This document shows, piece after piece, positions 32,840 through 42,023 of a stretch of 64,000 bases of DNA. The stretch is taken from positions 95,276 through 159,275 of the forward strand of contig JAITUC010000010.1 in the NCBI GenBank assembly GCA_031286585.1, given 5' to 3'. This DNA is from Delftia acidovorans. GTDB lineage: Bacteria > Pseudomonadota > Gammaproteobacteria > Burkholderiales > Burkholderiaceae_C. Positions within the stretch are counted from its first letter, which is position 1; every line of letters begins with the position of its first letter. Below the pieces are notes generated by a model, which ran no database searches, had not been told where the DNA came from, and saw only the letters and a program-made list of their open reading frames with translations. Both the position numbers and the translations under genes were made by a program.

Positions 32840-33850
32840 ATGCACACACCGCAACCCCCCTTCCTCTCCCGCCGCAGCCTGCTGGGCGCCACCGCCGGTC
32901 TTGCCGGCCTGGCGCTGGCCGGCAATGGCCTGGCCGCTCCTGTGCAGGGCAAGATCCGCCTGGCCGGCTGGAGCAAGCCCATCAGCGAGATCACCAACAT
33001 CCTGGCCGAGCCCGACAAAGGCTTCTTCAAGGCCCAGGGCGTGGAGCTGGCCTACCTGCCCGGCGCAGGCGGCGGCGACGCCATCCGTAACATGCTCAGC
33101 GGCCAGGCCGATGTGGCCTTCACCGATCCCGGCTCCTTCTTCATGGCGCTGGACAAGGGCGAGAAGCTGGTCGCCATCTACGACATCTACCCGCAGAACG
33201 TGTTCAACGTGGTCTCGCTCAAGTCGGCCGGCATCCGCAAGCCGGCGGACCTCAAGGGCAAGAAGATCGGCGTCTACAGCCTGTCCAGCGGCACGCGCCA
33301 GAACCTGCTGGTGATGCTGCACCAGGCCGGCCTCAAGGAGTCGGACGTGACCATCGTCGTCACCGGCCTGCTCAACTTCGCGCCGCTGATGCAGGGCCAG
33401 GTCGATGCCACGGCCGCCACCGACACCGGCCTGGCCGTGGGCCTGCGCAAGGGGCTGGCCGAGGTCGATGTGATGCAGGTGCGCGATCACCTCAACATCT
33501 CCAGCGACATGTTCGTGGTGCGCGAGGACACGCTGCGCGACAAGAAGGATCTGCTGCGCGCCTTCCTCAAGGGCTACCGCGACAGCGCCGCCTGGATGAT
33601 GGCGAACCCCGAGGAAGCCGCCACGCTGGCCGGCAGGCACGCCATCGACGGCACGCAGCGCGACATCAACCTGGATGTGATCCGCCTGCGCAATGCGTCT
33701 TCCCAGCCGCTGCAGGCCGGCAAGCCGCTGGGCAGCTTCGACCTGGCCGCCCTGCAAAAGGGCGCCGATGCCTACCGCGCGCTGGGCATGGTGCAAAGGC
33801 AGATCAAGGTGTCCGACGTGGTCGATACCAGCCTGCTGCCCGGGGCCTGA
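32840..33850 (+). CDS. ABC substrate-binding protein (NMT1/SsuA-like), Tat-type signal
   Basis: This 336-residue protein has a twin-arginine style signal (FLSRRSLLGATAGLAGLALAG). An SsuA/THI5-like domain follows: GKIRLAGWSKPISEITNILAEPD, KGFFKAQGVELAYLPGAGGG, SGQADVAFTDPG and KKIGVYSLSSGTRQN. NMT1/THI5-fold proteins bind pyrimidine thiamine precursors in several bacteria. Combined with the riboswitch this suggests a thiamine-related ligand, but nitrogen or sulfur compounds are also bound by this fold. It follows the permease gene by 38 bases. Confidence 0.87.
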   Translation: MHTPQPPFLSRRSLLGATAGLAGLALAGNGLAAPVQGKIRLAGWSKPISEITNILAEPDKGFFKAQGVELAYLPGAGGGDAIRNMLSGQADVAFTDPGSFFMALDKGEKLVAIYDIYPQNVFNVVSLKSAGIRKPADLKGKKIGVYSLSSGTRQNLLVMLHQAGLKESDVTIVVTGLLNFAPLMQGQVDATAATDTGLAVGLRKGLAEVDVMQVRDHLNISSDMFVVREDTLRDKKDLLRAFLKGYRDSAAWMMANPEEAATLAGRHAIDGTQRDINLDVIRLRNASSQPLQAGKPLGSFDLAALQKGADAYRALGMVQRQIKVSDVVDTSLLPGA

Positions 33851-33851
33851 C

Positions 33852-34649
33852 ATGGCACAGCCGTCTTCCCTGGGCCTGCAAGGCAAGGTGGTGCTGGTCA
33901 CCGGCGCCAGCCGCGGCATAGGCGCGGCCATTGCCGTCGCCTTTGCGCGCGAGGGTGCCACCGTGGTGGTCAACCACCTGTCCAACGACGAAGCCGCCGC
34001 CCGCACCGTGGCGGCCTGCCAGGCGGCGGGCCAGGAGTCAGGCGGCGACGCCTGGGCCGTGAAGGCCGACGTGGGCTCGCAGCCCGCGGTGCAGGCCATG
34101 GCCGATGCCGTGGCGCGCGAGGCGGGCGCCATCGACATCGTGGTCAACAACGCCTTCAGGCCCTACGCCTTCGACCCCGAGCGCCGCCGCCGCTTCGACG
34201 ACCTGCAATGGAGCGACTACCAGGCCCAGTACGACGGCGCCGTGGGCGCGGCCTTCAATGTCTGCCGCGCGGTGCTGCCGCAGATGCGCCAGCGCGCGCG
34301 GGGCAGCATCGTCAACATCGCCAGCAACCTGGTGGAGCACCCCGTCGTGCCCTACCACGACTACACCACGGCCAAGGCCTCGCTGGTGGCCTTCAGCCGC
34401 AACCTGGCCAGCGAGCTGGGGCCCGTGGGCATACGCGTCAACTGCGTGGCGCCGGGCCTGGTCTACCCCACGCAGGGCACACAGGACACGCGCGAGTCCT
34501 TTCGCGAATCGCTGATGGCGGCCACGCCGCTGCGCCGCCTGGCGCAGCCCGAAGACGTGGCCGGGCCGGTGCTGTTCCTGGCCTCCGACCTGAGCGCCTT
34601 CATGACGGGGCAACTGCTCTTTGTCGATGGCGGCCTGGTGATGCGCTGA
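33852..34649 (+). CDS. Short-chain dehydrogenase/reductase (SDR)
   Basis: This 265-residue classical SDR has the cofactor motif VTGASRGIGAAIA, an acidic AWAVKADV segment, IDIVVNNAF (NNAG-like), the catalytic Ser near NIASN and YxxxK in HDYTTAK. A C-terminal LFVDGGLVMR completes the pattern. It starts two bases after the binding-protein stop, so it is the last gene of the riboswitch operon. It could reduce the aldehyde produced by the LuxC-like enzyme to an alcohol (inference). Confidence 0.9.
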   Translation: MAQPSSLGLQGKVVLVTGASRGIGAAIAVAFAREGATVVVNHLSNDEAAARTVAACQAAGQESGGDAWAVKADVGSQPAVQAMADAVAREAGAIDIVVNNAFRPYAFDPERRRRFDDLQWSDYQAQYDGAVGAAFNVCRAVLPQMRQRARGSIVNIASNLVEHPVVPYHDYTTAKASLVAFSRNLASELGPVGIRVNCVAPGLVYPTQGTQDTRESFRESLMAATPLRRLAQPEDVAGPVLFLASDLSAFMTGQLLFVDGGLVMR

Positions 34650-34656
34650 GCCTGCT

Positions 34657-36459
34657 CTAGAACTGCTCCCATTCCTCAGTTTCGGCCGCCTCGGCGCGGC
34701 GGGGTGCCGCGGTCCTGGCAGGCAGCGCCACAGGTGTGCTGGAGGCAGCCGCCGCTGCCGCACGCAGGGGCTTGGTACGGGGTGCGGCGGGGGCCAGCGC
34801 TGGAGACGGCCTGGCGGTCTGTGCGCGCGCCGGCATGGCCGCTGCCACCGGCGTGGGCGTGGGCATGGACATGGCGGCCTGGGGGCGGGTCGCACTCTCA
34901 TCCAGCCGGAACACGCTGACCAGTTGCACCAGCTGCGCGGCCTGCCGGTTCAGGCTGTCGGCAGCGGCGGCGGATTCTTCCACCAGGGAGGCGTTTTGCT
35001 GCGTCACCTGGTCGAGCTGCTGCACGGCATCGCTGACCTGGGTCACGCCCTGGGACTGCTCCTGCGTGGCGGCGCCGATGTCGGAGATCAGCTCGGCCAC
35101 GCGGTGGGTCTGGGTGACGATGTCGTTCATGGTGCTGCCGGCCTCGGCCACCTGGCGGGAACCGGCGGCGACCTTGCCCACGCTTTCGCTGATCAGGCCC
35201 TTGATCTCCTTGGCCGCATTGGCGCAGCGCTGGGCCAGGGAGCGCACCTCGGAGGCGACCACCGCAAAGCCCTTGCCCTGTTCCCCGGCACGCGCGGCCT
35301 CCACGGCGGCGTTGAGCGCGAGGATGTTGGTCTGGAACGCAATGGCGTCGATCACGCCGATGATTTCCTCGATCTTGCGCGAGCTGTGCGTGATGTCCTC
35401 CATGGTGCTGACCACGCCATGCACCACCTCGCCGCCGTGCACGGCCGTGGCGCTGGCCGACTGGGCCAGGCCCGAGGCGCTGCGCACCGTGTCCACGTTC
35501 TGCTGGATGGTGGCGGTCATCTGCTCCATGGAGGCGGCCGTTTCCTCCAGGTTGGCGGCCTGTTCTTCCGTGCGTGCGCTCAGGTCGGCATTGCCCGAGG
35601 CGATCTGGCTGGCGCCCGTGGCAATCGATTCGCTGCTGTGGCGCACCTGGCTGACGATGTCTGCCAGGCTCGCACGCATGGAGTTCAGCGCAGCCAGCAG
35701 GCTGGTCGTGTCACCGGGCCGCAGTGCCACGGCCACCGCCAGGTTGCCCTTGGCGACTTCCTGCGTGATCTGCGCCGCGTAGGCGGGCTCCCCGCCCAGC
35801 AGGCCCGTGATGCGCCGCGTGATGGCCCAGCCCACCAGCGCACCCATGGCCAGGGCGGCCAGCGCCAGGGACAGCATCAGCCGCCCGGCCGCCAGGGATT
35901 TGTCCTCGGAGGCCTGCGCCGTTTCCGTGGCACGCACCTGCTGGTGGGCCAGGAGGTCATTGATGGAGGCGAAGAACGCGTCCTGGCGTTTGCGGAACTC
36001 CCCGCCTTCCCCGAGCATGGCCGAGACGGCCTGCAGGTCGTGGCGCATCGCAGCCTCCATGAACTGGTCGAGCAGCGGCAGATAGGCCATGCGCGCGTTC
36101 CTCATGTTGTCGTACAGGGCAATGCCCTGCGGCGTGCTCAGGCCTTCGCGGAATTTCTCCATCAGCTGGCCGATCTTCTGGCGCTGTGCATCCAGCGCGG
36201 CCTTGGCCAGCTTCTTTTCCCCGGCGTCCTCCATCAGCGCCATGCTGCGCACGCCGCGAAAGATGAACTCCACCGAGCCCTTGATCTCCACCAGCCTGAG
36301 CAGGCTGGTGATCCGTTTGTCGGCCAGGTAGGACACATCATCGGAGGCCTGTACCAGCTGGGCGCGTCCATACAGCGCGATCGACATTGCAATGGCAATG
36401 AGAATCGAAAATCCCAGACCCAACATGGAGCCCGTCTTCATGTTCTTCAGGTATTTCAT
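34657..36459 (-). CDS. Methyl-accepting chemotaxis protein
   Basis: This 600-residue Tsr-like receptor has a first membrane segment at about 13-30, a periplasmic four-helix sensor and a second membrane segment near 195-213. A short HAMP-like linker precedes the signalling hairpin with [20 protein letters not shown] and [17 protein letters not shown]. It ends EEWEQF, a CheR/CheB-tethering-like pentapeptide after a Pro/Ala-rich tail. An AAAGGA site precedes the ATG at 36459. The ligand is unknown. Confidence 0.93.
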   Translation of the reverse strand: MKYLKNMKTGSMLGLGFSILIAIAMSIALYGRAQLVQASDDVSYLADKRITSLLRLVEIKGSVEFIFRGVRSMALMEDAGEKKLAKAALDAQRQKIGQLMEKFREGLSTPQGIALYDNMRNARMAYLPLLDQFMEAAMRHDLQAVSAMLGEGGEFRKRQDAFFASINDLLAHQQVRATETAQASEDKSLAAGRLMLSLALAALAMGALVGWAITRRITGLLGGEPAYAAQITQEVAKGNLAVAVALRPGDTTSLLAALNSMRASLADIVSQVRHSSESIATGASQIASGNADLSARTEEQAANLEETAASMEQMTATIQQNVDTVRSASGLAQSASATAVHGGEVVHGVVSTMEDITHSSRKIEEIIGVIDAIAFQTNILALNAAVEAARAGEQGKGFAVVASEVRSLAQRCANAAKEIKGLISESVGKVAAGSRQVAEAGSTMNDIVTQTHRVAELISDIGAATQEQSQGVTQVSDAVQQLDQVTQQNASLVEESAAAADSLNRQAAQLVQLVSVFRLDESATRPQAAMSMPTPTPVAAAMPARAQTARPSPALAPAAPRTKPLRAAAAAASSTPVALPARTAAPRRAEAAETEEWEQF

Positions 36460-36528
36460 TCATATTCCTTTCAGTATTCAATATGGCTGCGGGCCACACG
36501 ATAGGGCTGCATCGCATAAAAATTCGGA

Positions 36529-38013
36529 TCATGCCAATCGATGATGGCGTACCCAGAGAGACGGCGGTATTCCATAATGTCCGGAGAAATCTCTGGAAAA
36601 TGATGAGAGCGAGGAATAACCAAGCTGCGAGGAAATCTGTCCTATGCTCTGGTCGGTGGTCAGCAGCGATTCGGCCGCGAGATGGATGCGGCTTTGCCTT
36701 ATATATTCGCCAATGCTGCATGAACGGCTGTTGCGAAAGGAAACCTCCAATGTGCGCCGGCTGACGCGGCAATGGTCTGCAATGGCCTGGATCGGCAGTT
36801 TCTTGTCCAGGTTTTCTTGTATGTATTGGAGGGCGCGCTTGACGTAGGCGGGTTCCAGATCGCGCAGCCGCGCCTCGTCCATGGCCGTGAATCTGGATTT
36901 CTCCAGATAGGGGCTGATGGCCATGCTCTTGAGCCGCATGATGTTCAGCGCCTTCAGCGTGGACAGGGCGCCTGCAAAATCGCCCTGCGTTTCCTGTATG
37001 TGGTATTCGTAGACCAGGGCATTGCGGTGGAGGCCTTCGAGCTGGTAGGTCTTGGCCGTGGACTTTGCCAGCACCGCAGCCTGCAGGGCCTGGGCATACT
37101 GGCGCTTGCTGCAATGCACCAGCGCGCTGCTGAGCCAGGCCCAGCCGGCAATCGGCGGGTTCTTGATCTGGTGGCGGACGCCGATGCGTTCAATGGCCCG
37201 GATCACGGAAGCAGCCTCGCGGCGGCCCGCATCCAGCCCTTGGACCGAGAGCTGCAGCAAATCGCTGTAGGGCCAGGCCAGCCCCGTTGGCAACTGCCGG
37301 CCGACCCGCTCCAGCAGCGCCTGCAGGTCGGCGCTGTCGGGTGCCGCGGCACCGAGCTGGACCAGACCTGAATCCGGGGGCGGACCGCACCACAGATTCT
37401 GGTGATTCTTGTAGAGATAGATCTTCCACAGAATCTGCGCCCTGGCCCAATTGATCAGGGCGGACAGCCAGGGCGTGACGCCCGGCGCCATCAACGCGAA
37501 ATCATGGTCCTTGCCTTCGACCAATTGCAGGGCGGTATCGAGCTCGCCCAGCCGGCTGTGCGCCAGCGCCCTCACATAGGTGGCGCAGGCCATGGATTCC
37601 GGCTGCAGCAGCGCGGGATTGGCCATTGCCGCAGTGGCCAGTGCAATCGCATTGCGCTCTTCGCCCAGCTGGCAATGGATGAAGGCGGCTGCAATCCGGC
37701 ATGAGACCACACGGTCAGGCATGCGGTGCAGCTCGAAAATGGCCTGTGCCTCCTGCACATATCTGAGCACCAGCAGGGGATATATGGAAGGCTCTGGCCA
37801 TTTGCAGGCCTGTAGCAATTCCTCGGCCCGGCTGATTTTGTTATATCCAGTATCGGCTTGCTGGTGATGGTCGGATATTATTCTCCATAATCTGGATGCG
37901 CTCTCATCTTGGTGGCCGTGGATGTGGTGCGTCAAAAGATTGAATGAGTAAGAATTCTTATATGAAAAAATCAATGACCAAGCGGGTGTGATGCATTTTC
38001 CCGATGAATGCAT
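36529..38013 (-). CDS. AraC-family regulator with TPR-like N-terminal region
   Basis: This 494-residue protein has a long N-terminal helical region that reads as tetratricopeptide-like repeats (for example AIFELHRMPDRVVSCRIAAA, CATYVRALAHSRLGELDTAL). The C-terminus has two AraC helix-turn-helix motifs (IQAIADHCRVSRRTLEVSFR and IGQISSQLGYSSLSSFSRDF). The architecture resembles MalT-like sensor regulators with an AraC output. The frame also opens from a TTG at 38019, and ATG 38013 was chosen. Lower GC content and unusual codons relative to neighbours suggest acquisition. Confidence 0.8.
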   Translation of the reverse strand: MHSSGKCITPAWSLIFSYKNSYSFNLLTHHIHGHQDESASRLWRIISDHHQQADTGYNKISRAEELLQACKWPEPSIYPLLVLRYVQEAQAIFELHRMPDRVVSCRIAAAFIHCQLGEERNAIALATAAMANPALLQPESMACATYVRALAHSRLGELDTALQLVEGKDHDFALMAPGVTPWLSALINWARAQILWKIYLYKNHQNLWCGPPPDSGLVQLGAAAPDSADLQALLERVGRQLPTGLAWPYSDLLQLSVQGLDAGRREAASVIRAIERIGVRHQIKNPPIAGWAWLSSALVHCSKRQYAQALQAAVLAKSTAKTYQLEGLHRNALVYEYHIQETQGDFAGALSTLKALNIMRLKSMAISPYLEKSRFTAMDEARLRDLEPAYVKRALQYIQENLDKKLPIQAIADHCRVSRRTLEVSFRNSRSCSIGEYIRQSRIHLAAESLLTTDQSIGQISSQLGYSSLSSFSRDFSGHYGIPPSLWVRHHRLA

Positions 38014-38435
38014 CGGCAAGTTGCTTCAGAACGCCCTACTGGGAAACACTGATTGACTGGAAGAATCTTACAGGCCAGATAAACAATTGTTTACATTTGG
38101 ATTTTATTTTTCTTGCCGGATTGCGCAGGCACTTGTCTTTTTGCGAAACTTTCTCTCTTGAAAATCGCCTAATTCGCTGATAGGACAGGTTTTTTCTGAT
38201 TGGAAAAATCCATTCAAATAGGCGAAATATTCCCTGGATCTCATGGGGTTGTTACAGCGGGCAGGCTTCGCCATGCCCCCGGCCGTGAGCGGGCCCCAGC
38301 TCGACCCGGCGGTCACGCCGCTTTCGCTGCAGGCTGCCGTTGCCCGTGCGCGCCGACTCCAGCACGTGCTTGAACTTCATTCGCCGGGCTTGAGGGTGCT
38401 TGCTCGGCCTTCAGGCGAGCTGTTTCCCTTGCTGC
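38014..38435. other. Gene-free AT-rich stretch upstream of the AraC-type gene
   Basis: No convincing gene is seen in this 422-base gap. The first half is strikingly AT-rich for this genome. It contains the perfect palindrome TAAACAATTGTTTA (38080-38093), a possible operator for the AraC-type gene. Two short open frames (38104-38316 minus, 38243-38443 plus) lack family resemblance or good starts and were not called. Confidence 0.5.
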
Positions 38436-39689
38436 CTACATGAAATTGCGCGTATGCAACGAAGCCAGCCGCTCGGCATGTTCCCGCTCGAACCCCAGCC
38501 GCAGCAGCTTGGAAAACCGCCCGTCGGCCATGTCGCGCATGAGCTGCTGCACGCGGGCGGTGCCCCTGGCCAGGGCTTCGGGGGTGAGGGCGCCGGCGGC
38601 GATGAGGATCAGGGCGTCGAAGACTTCCTCGTTCAGGCCCGAGGTGCCGGCCAGGTTGTCGAAGCGCTGCTCCACGGCCTGGGCCAGCTGGTGCTGGAAG
38701 CCCGGCTCGTGCTGCAGGCGGTACAGCAGGTGGGACATGCCCAAGGCCACGTGGCGCGCCTCGTCGCGCGCGGCCAGGCGGCAGATCTGGCGGGTGAGGG
38801 GGTCGGGCGCCTCGGTCTGAAGGAACTGCAGCAGGTGCACGAAGGTGCCCTCGCCCAGTACCGACAGCAGGAAGCCCGCCACGGAAAAATCCGTCTCGTC
38901 CAGCAGGCTCTTGAGCGAGGCCTGGCCGCCCGCCGTGGACAGCGCGGGCTCGCGGCCGTGGCGGCGGATGCGGCGCGTGAAGACATCGATATGCCGCGCC
39001 TCGTCGGCCACCTGGATGGCCAGCGCCGCCTGCAGCTCGCGGTAGTGCGGGTGCAACTGGCCCAGGAAGCGCGCAGGCACCAGCAGGGCCGCGTTCTCGT
39101 TCTCCACCATGTAGGTCATGAGCTGGACGATGGCGTCCTCCACCGGCGCGGGCAGCTCGGGTGCGTCGTTCCAGTCGATATCGGTGTCGGCATTCCACTG
39201 CGCGGCCACGGCCTGGGCGTAGAGGTCGGCGGCGCTGTCGGTCCAGACCTGCAGCTTGTCGCTGAGCCGGAAGTGGAAGGCTGGCGCCCCGGCTTCCACC
39301 TGCGCGCCACGCGCGGCCAGGCCCCAGAACGGCTGGGCCTGTGCGGCCACGGCATCGCCGCCTGCGCGTGCATCGCTGCGGCCCGTCTGCGCCGCGCCAC
39401 GCCAGCGCCCGGACTGCGCGCTGCCGCGCGCCACGATGGCCATGGCCTGTGCAGCACCCGCGCCGTCCTCCCAGCGCAGGCCGTGGCCCTGGTCGCGGCA
39501 CCAGCCCGACAGCTGGGCCTGCCAGCCCGGCGCGCTGCCGGTCACGCGCAGCTGCTCGCCCACGGGCAGGGCGGCCAGCGCGTGCTTGACCAGAAGATGG
39601 GCGCCGGCATCGAAGCCCAGGCCCTGCAGGTCGATGACAGGCTGGGTGGAGGCGGGCAGGGCGCCGCTGTCGGAATCAGGCATGGCCAT
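38436..39689 (-). CDS. Degenerate TusA domain fused to a ferritin-like diiron domain
   Basis: This protein of 417 residues has two parts. Residues about 15-75 resemble TusA sulfur-carrier proteins (VIDLQGLGFDAGAHLLVKHA, then SGWCRDQGHGL), but the CPxP active-site Cys is replaced by GFDAG; a downstream Cys in the WCRDQGHG segment remains. From about residue 140 a four-helix ferritin-like domain carries diiron ligands MVENENAALL, VADEARHIDVF, GEGTFVHLL and ARDEARHVALG. The ATG at 39689 lies 8 bases after the PhnD-like gene. The role is unknown. The architecture suggests oxidation chemistry on a bound sulfur- or carrier-linked substrate (inference). Confidence 0.75.
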   Translation of the reverse strand: MAMPDSDSGALPASTQPVIDLQGLGFDAGAHLLVKHALAALPVGEQLRVTGSAPGWQAQLSGWCRDQGHGLRWEDGAGAAQAMAIVARGSAQSGRWRGAAQTGRSDARAGGDAVAAQAQPFWGLAARGAQVEAGAPAFHFRLSDKLQVWTDSAADLYAQAVAAQWNADTDIDWNDAPELPAPVEDAIVQLMTYMVENENAALLVPARFLGQLHPHYRELQAALAIQVADEARHIDVFTRRIRRHGREPALSTAGGQASLKSLLDETDFSVAGFLLSVLGEGTFVHLLQFLQTEAPDPLTRQICRLAARDEARHVALGMSHLLYRLQHEPGFQHQLAQAVEQRFDNLAGTSGLNEEVFDALILIAAGALTPEALARGTARVQQLMRDMADGRFSKLLRLGFEREHAERLASLHTRNFM

Positions 39690-39697
39690 GGCGCGTA

Positions 39698-40564
39698 TCA
39701 GTAACGGTAGTCCTGCACGGTGATGCGGCCTTCGGCGTCGTAGAAGGCTTCGTCCGTCACCGCGCGCTCCAGCAGGCCGTAGCCCGTGCCGCGGCCCGGG
39801 TGCCAGACCTTCAGGCCTTCCAGTTCCAGCAGCGGGCGCACGGCCGCGTCGTCCCAGGACATGGCCAGCAGGATGTCGCGGAAGGCCGCGGCACGTTCGG
39901 CATCGATGTGCGGGCCGGCCGTCATGTTGCAGTGGTCGAAAGCGCCCGAGGTGGCCAGCACGCGCGTGCCACTGGCCGGCAGCGTGCCTTCGCGCGCAAA
40001 GGCCTGGTAGTTCTTGCCCACCATCCACGATGCCTGGATCTCGCCGGCCACCATGGCGGCCGCGGCCAGGCGCTCGCCGCCGATGTGGTCGCCGTGCTTG
40101 CCGCCCAGCACGTCGAAGCGGCGCGCCGTGTAGTCGCGCCCGGCCACCAGGCCCTCCTGGCGCAGGTGGTCCAGCGGGATCAGCGTGGCCTGGGGCGAGT
40201 CCACCGCACCGAATCCCACGGTCTTGCCGCGCAGGTCCTGCACGCTCTGTATGGGGCTGTTGGCGGGCACGACCAGCAGCGAATGCAGGTCCAGGTCGGT
40301 ATCGCGCATGGCGATGGACTCCACGCGCAGGCCGCGCGCGCGGGCCATGCGGTCGGCGCGCACAAAGGCCAACGGCGAGTTCCAGGCCAGGTGCACATCG
40401 CCTGCGATCAGCGCCTCGGTCAGCGACTCGTAGTTGGAATAGAGCACATAGTCGAAGTAGTAGCCGCGCTCGATGAAATACGCCTTGAAGCCTTCCCAGA
40501 TGGTGATCACCTTGGGGGCGTAGGCCACGGCGCCGAGCTTGATCACGGGGGCGGTTGTCGTCAT
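39698..40564 (-). CDS. PhnD-like substrate-binding-fold protein, apparently cytosolic
   Basis: This 288-residue protein has the phosphate/phosphite/phosphonate binding-protein fold: YESLTEALIAGDVHLAWNSP, LRGKTVGFGAVDSPQATLIP and DYTARRFDVLGGKHGDHIGG. No signal peptide precedes it (MTTTAPVIKLGAVAYAPKVI), and there are no PhnC/PhnE genes. It is sandwiched between an acyl-CoA-dehydrogenase-like gene and a diiron fusion gene, so it may act as an enzyme or an intracellular binder rather than as a transporter component. Confidence 0.78.
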   Translation of the reverse strand: MTTTAPVIKLGAVAYAPKVITIWEGFKAYFIERGYYFDYVLYSNYESLTEALIAGDVHLAWNSPLAFVRADRMARARGLRVESIAMRDTDLDLHSLLVVPANSPIQSVQDLRGKTVGFGAVDSPQATLIPLDHLRQEGLVAGRDYTARRFDVLGGKHGDHIGGERLAAAAMVAGEIQASWMVGKNYQAFAREGTLPASGTRVLATSGAFDHCNMTAGPHIDAERAAAFRDILLAMSWDDAAVRPLLELEGLKVWHPGRGTGYGLLERAVTDEAFYDAEGRITVQDYRY

Positions 40565-40627
40565 GCGGAAGTCCTTTGCTGGATGAAAGAGGGGGTTGAG
40601 GCTATCGGCAGGATCTGCGGCGCAGGT

Positions 40628-41737
40628 TCAGGCAGCGGCTTCGCACATGGCCTTGCCGAGCATGTCGTAGATCACGTCGGTGGTGGGCGCCATGACCGAT
40701 GCGGCACGCGCATCGCGGAACAGGCGCTCTATGCCCAGCTCCTTGCGGAAGGCTGCGCCGCCGCACACGCGCATGGCGATGTCGGTCACTTCCAGCGCGG
40801 CTTCGGCGGCAGCGGCCTTGGTCTGCAGCAGGCGAGTGCGCGCGTCGGGGCGGGCGGCCTGCACGGCGGCCACGGTGTCGTCGCGCAGCAGGCGCGCCTG
40901 TTCCAGCCGCAGCTGGGCGCGGGCCAGGTAGGCGCGGATGGTGGGCAGGTCGGCCAGCGAGCTGCCGCTTTCCGCAAAGCGCGTGCCCGCCACATGGGCC
41001 ACGGCGCGGCGCAATGCGCCCTGCATCAGGCCGATGGAGGTGGTGGCGATCAGCGTGGGGAAAAACGGCATGAGGTGGCGGCCCTTCACGGCCTCGCCCT
41101 CGCCATCGGCGCCCAGCATGCGGGCGCGCGGCACGCCCACATCGCGCGCCTCGATGGGCGACGAGGCATTGCCGCGCAGCCCCATGCCGTTGAAGCGGCC
41201 GGGAATCGTCAGGCCCGGCAGGCGGCTGTCCACCAGCCACAGCGTATTGCCCTCGCCCTGCGTGGCGCGCGAGATCCAGACATAGGAATCGGCCTCGCCG
41301 GCCGACGTGATCATGCTCTTGAGCGCGTTCAGGTGGATGACATCTTCGGCAGCGGTCGCCGTGCCCGTGGGTGCCCAGATATGGCTGCGCGAGCCGGCCT
41401 CGGACACGGCCAGCGTGGTGATGTGGCGGCCGGCGGCGATCTCGCGGCGTACCTGCTCGTCCGCAAAGGGCTCGATCAGCGCCACGCCGCAGTAGTGCAT
41501 GGTCAGCACCATGGCCGTGCAGGGGCAGTCCTGGGCAATGCGCTCGATGACCTGCACCGCCTCGGCCAGGCCCTTGCCCCGCCCGCCTACCTCGCTGGCG
41601 CTGATCAGGCCCAGCAGGCCTGCTGCGGCCAGCGCATCCAGTGCAGCGCGCGGGTAGCGCGCCTGCTCGTCAATCTGCGCGGCCTGGGGCGCGATGATCT
41701 CGCGCATGAGGGGTTCGAGTTGCTTCAAGACTTCCAT
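40628..41737 (-). CDS. Acyl-CoA-dehydrogenase-fold flavoprotein, catalytic Glu apparently missing
   Basis: The 369 residues follow the ACAD fold: N-terminal helices with LAAAGLLGLISASEVGGRG, the middle ITTLAVSEAGSRS strand region and the C-terminal MRVCGGAAFRKELGIERLFR. The usual IYEGTSEI near the C-terminus, which holds the catalytic Glu in many members, reads VMAPTTDVIYD here. It may therefore be a flavin monooxygenase-like relative (as DszC and SfnC are) rather than a dehydrogenase. It is the first gene of a three-gene minus-strand unit. Confidence 0.82.
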   Translation of the reverse strand: MEVLKQLEPLMREIIAPQAAQIDEQARYPRAALDALAAAGLLGLISASEVGGRGKGLAEAVQVIERIAQDCPCTAMVLTMHYCGVALIEPFADEQVRREIAAGRHITTLAVSEAGSRSHIWAPTGTATAAEDVIHLNALKSMITSAGEADSYVWISRATQGEGNTLWLVDSRLPGLTIPGRFNGMGLRGNASSPIEARDVGVPRARMLGADGEGEAVKGRHLMPFFPTLIATTSIGLMQGALRRAVAHVAGTRFAESGSSLADLPTIRAYLARAQLRLEQARLLRDDTVAAVQAARPDARTRLLQTKAAAAEAALEVTDIAMRVCGGAAFRKELGIERLFRDARAASVMAPTTDVIYDMLGKAMCEAAA

Positions 41738-42023
41738 CTGGGTTCACCGTAGGCATGCCCATGGCCGCCTGCCGAGAGGCACTTGCCGGAAGTCTGGGGA
41801 AATGCTGGAGCGCCGCGATGGCCGCTGGACGCGCCTGCCGCATGCAGACCTGCAATGGCGGATGGGCTGGGGAAAGGGATGCGGGGGATTATGCGCCGGG
41901 TGGACGATGGCCGGGCGCAATTGCCAGCGACGCTTGATTCCGGTCAATTGCGGGCTGGGCAACGCCTTCGGTGGTTTCGGCCAACGGGCAGCCAGGCGCG
42001 GCGGCCTGAAGGAAGATCGGGGG

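Noticed and set aside
38104..38443. Short frames in the AT-rich gap (minus 38104-38316 and plus 38243-38443)
   Set aside because: No ribosome sites, no family resemblance, and the plus frame runs over the end of the diiron fusion gene.
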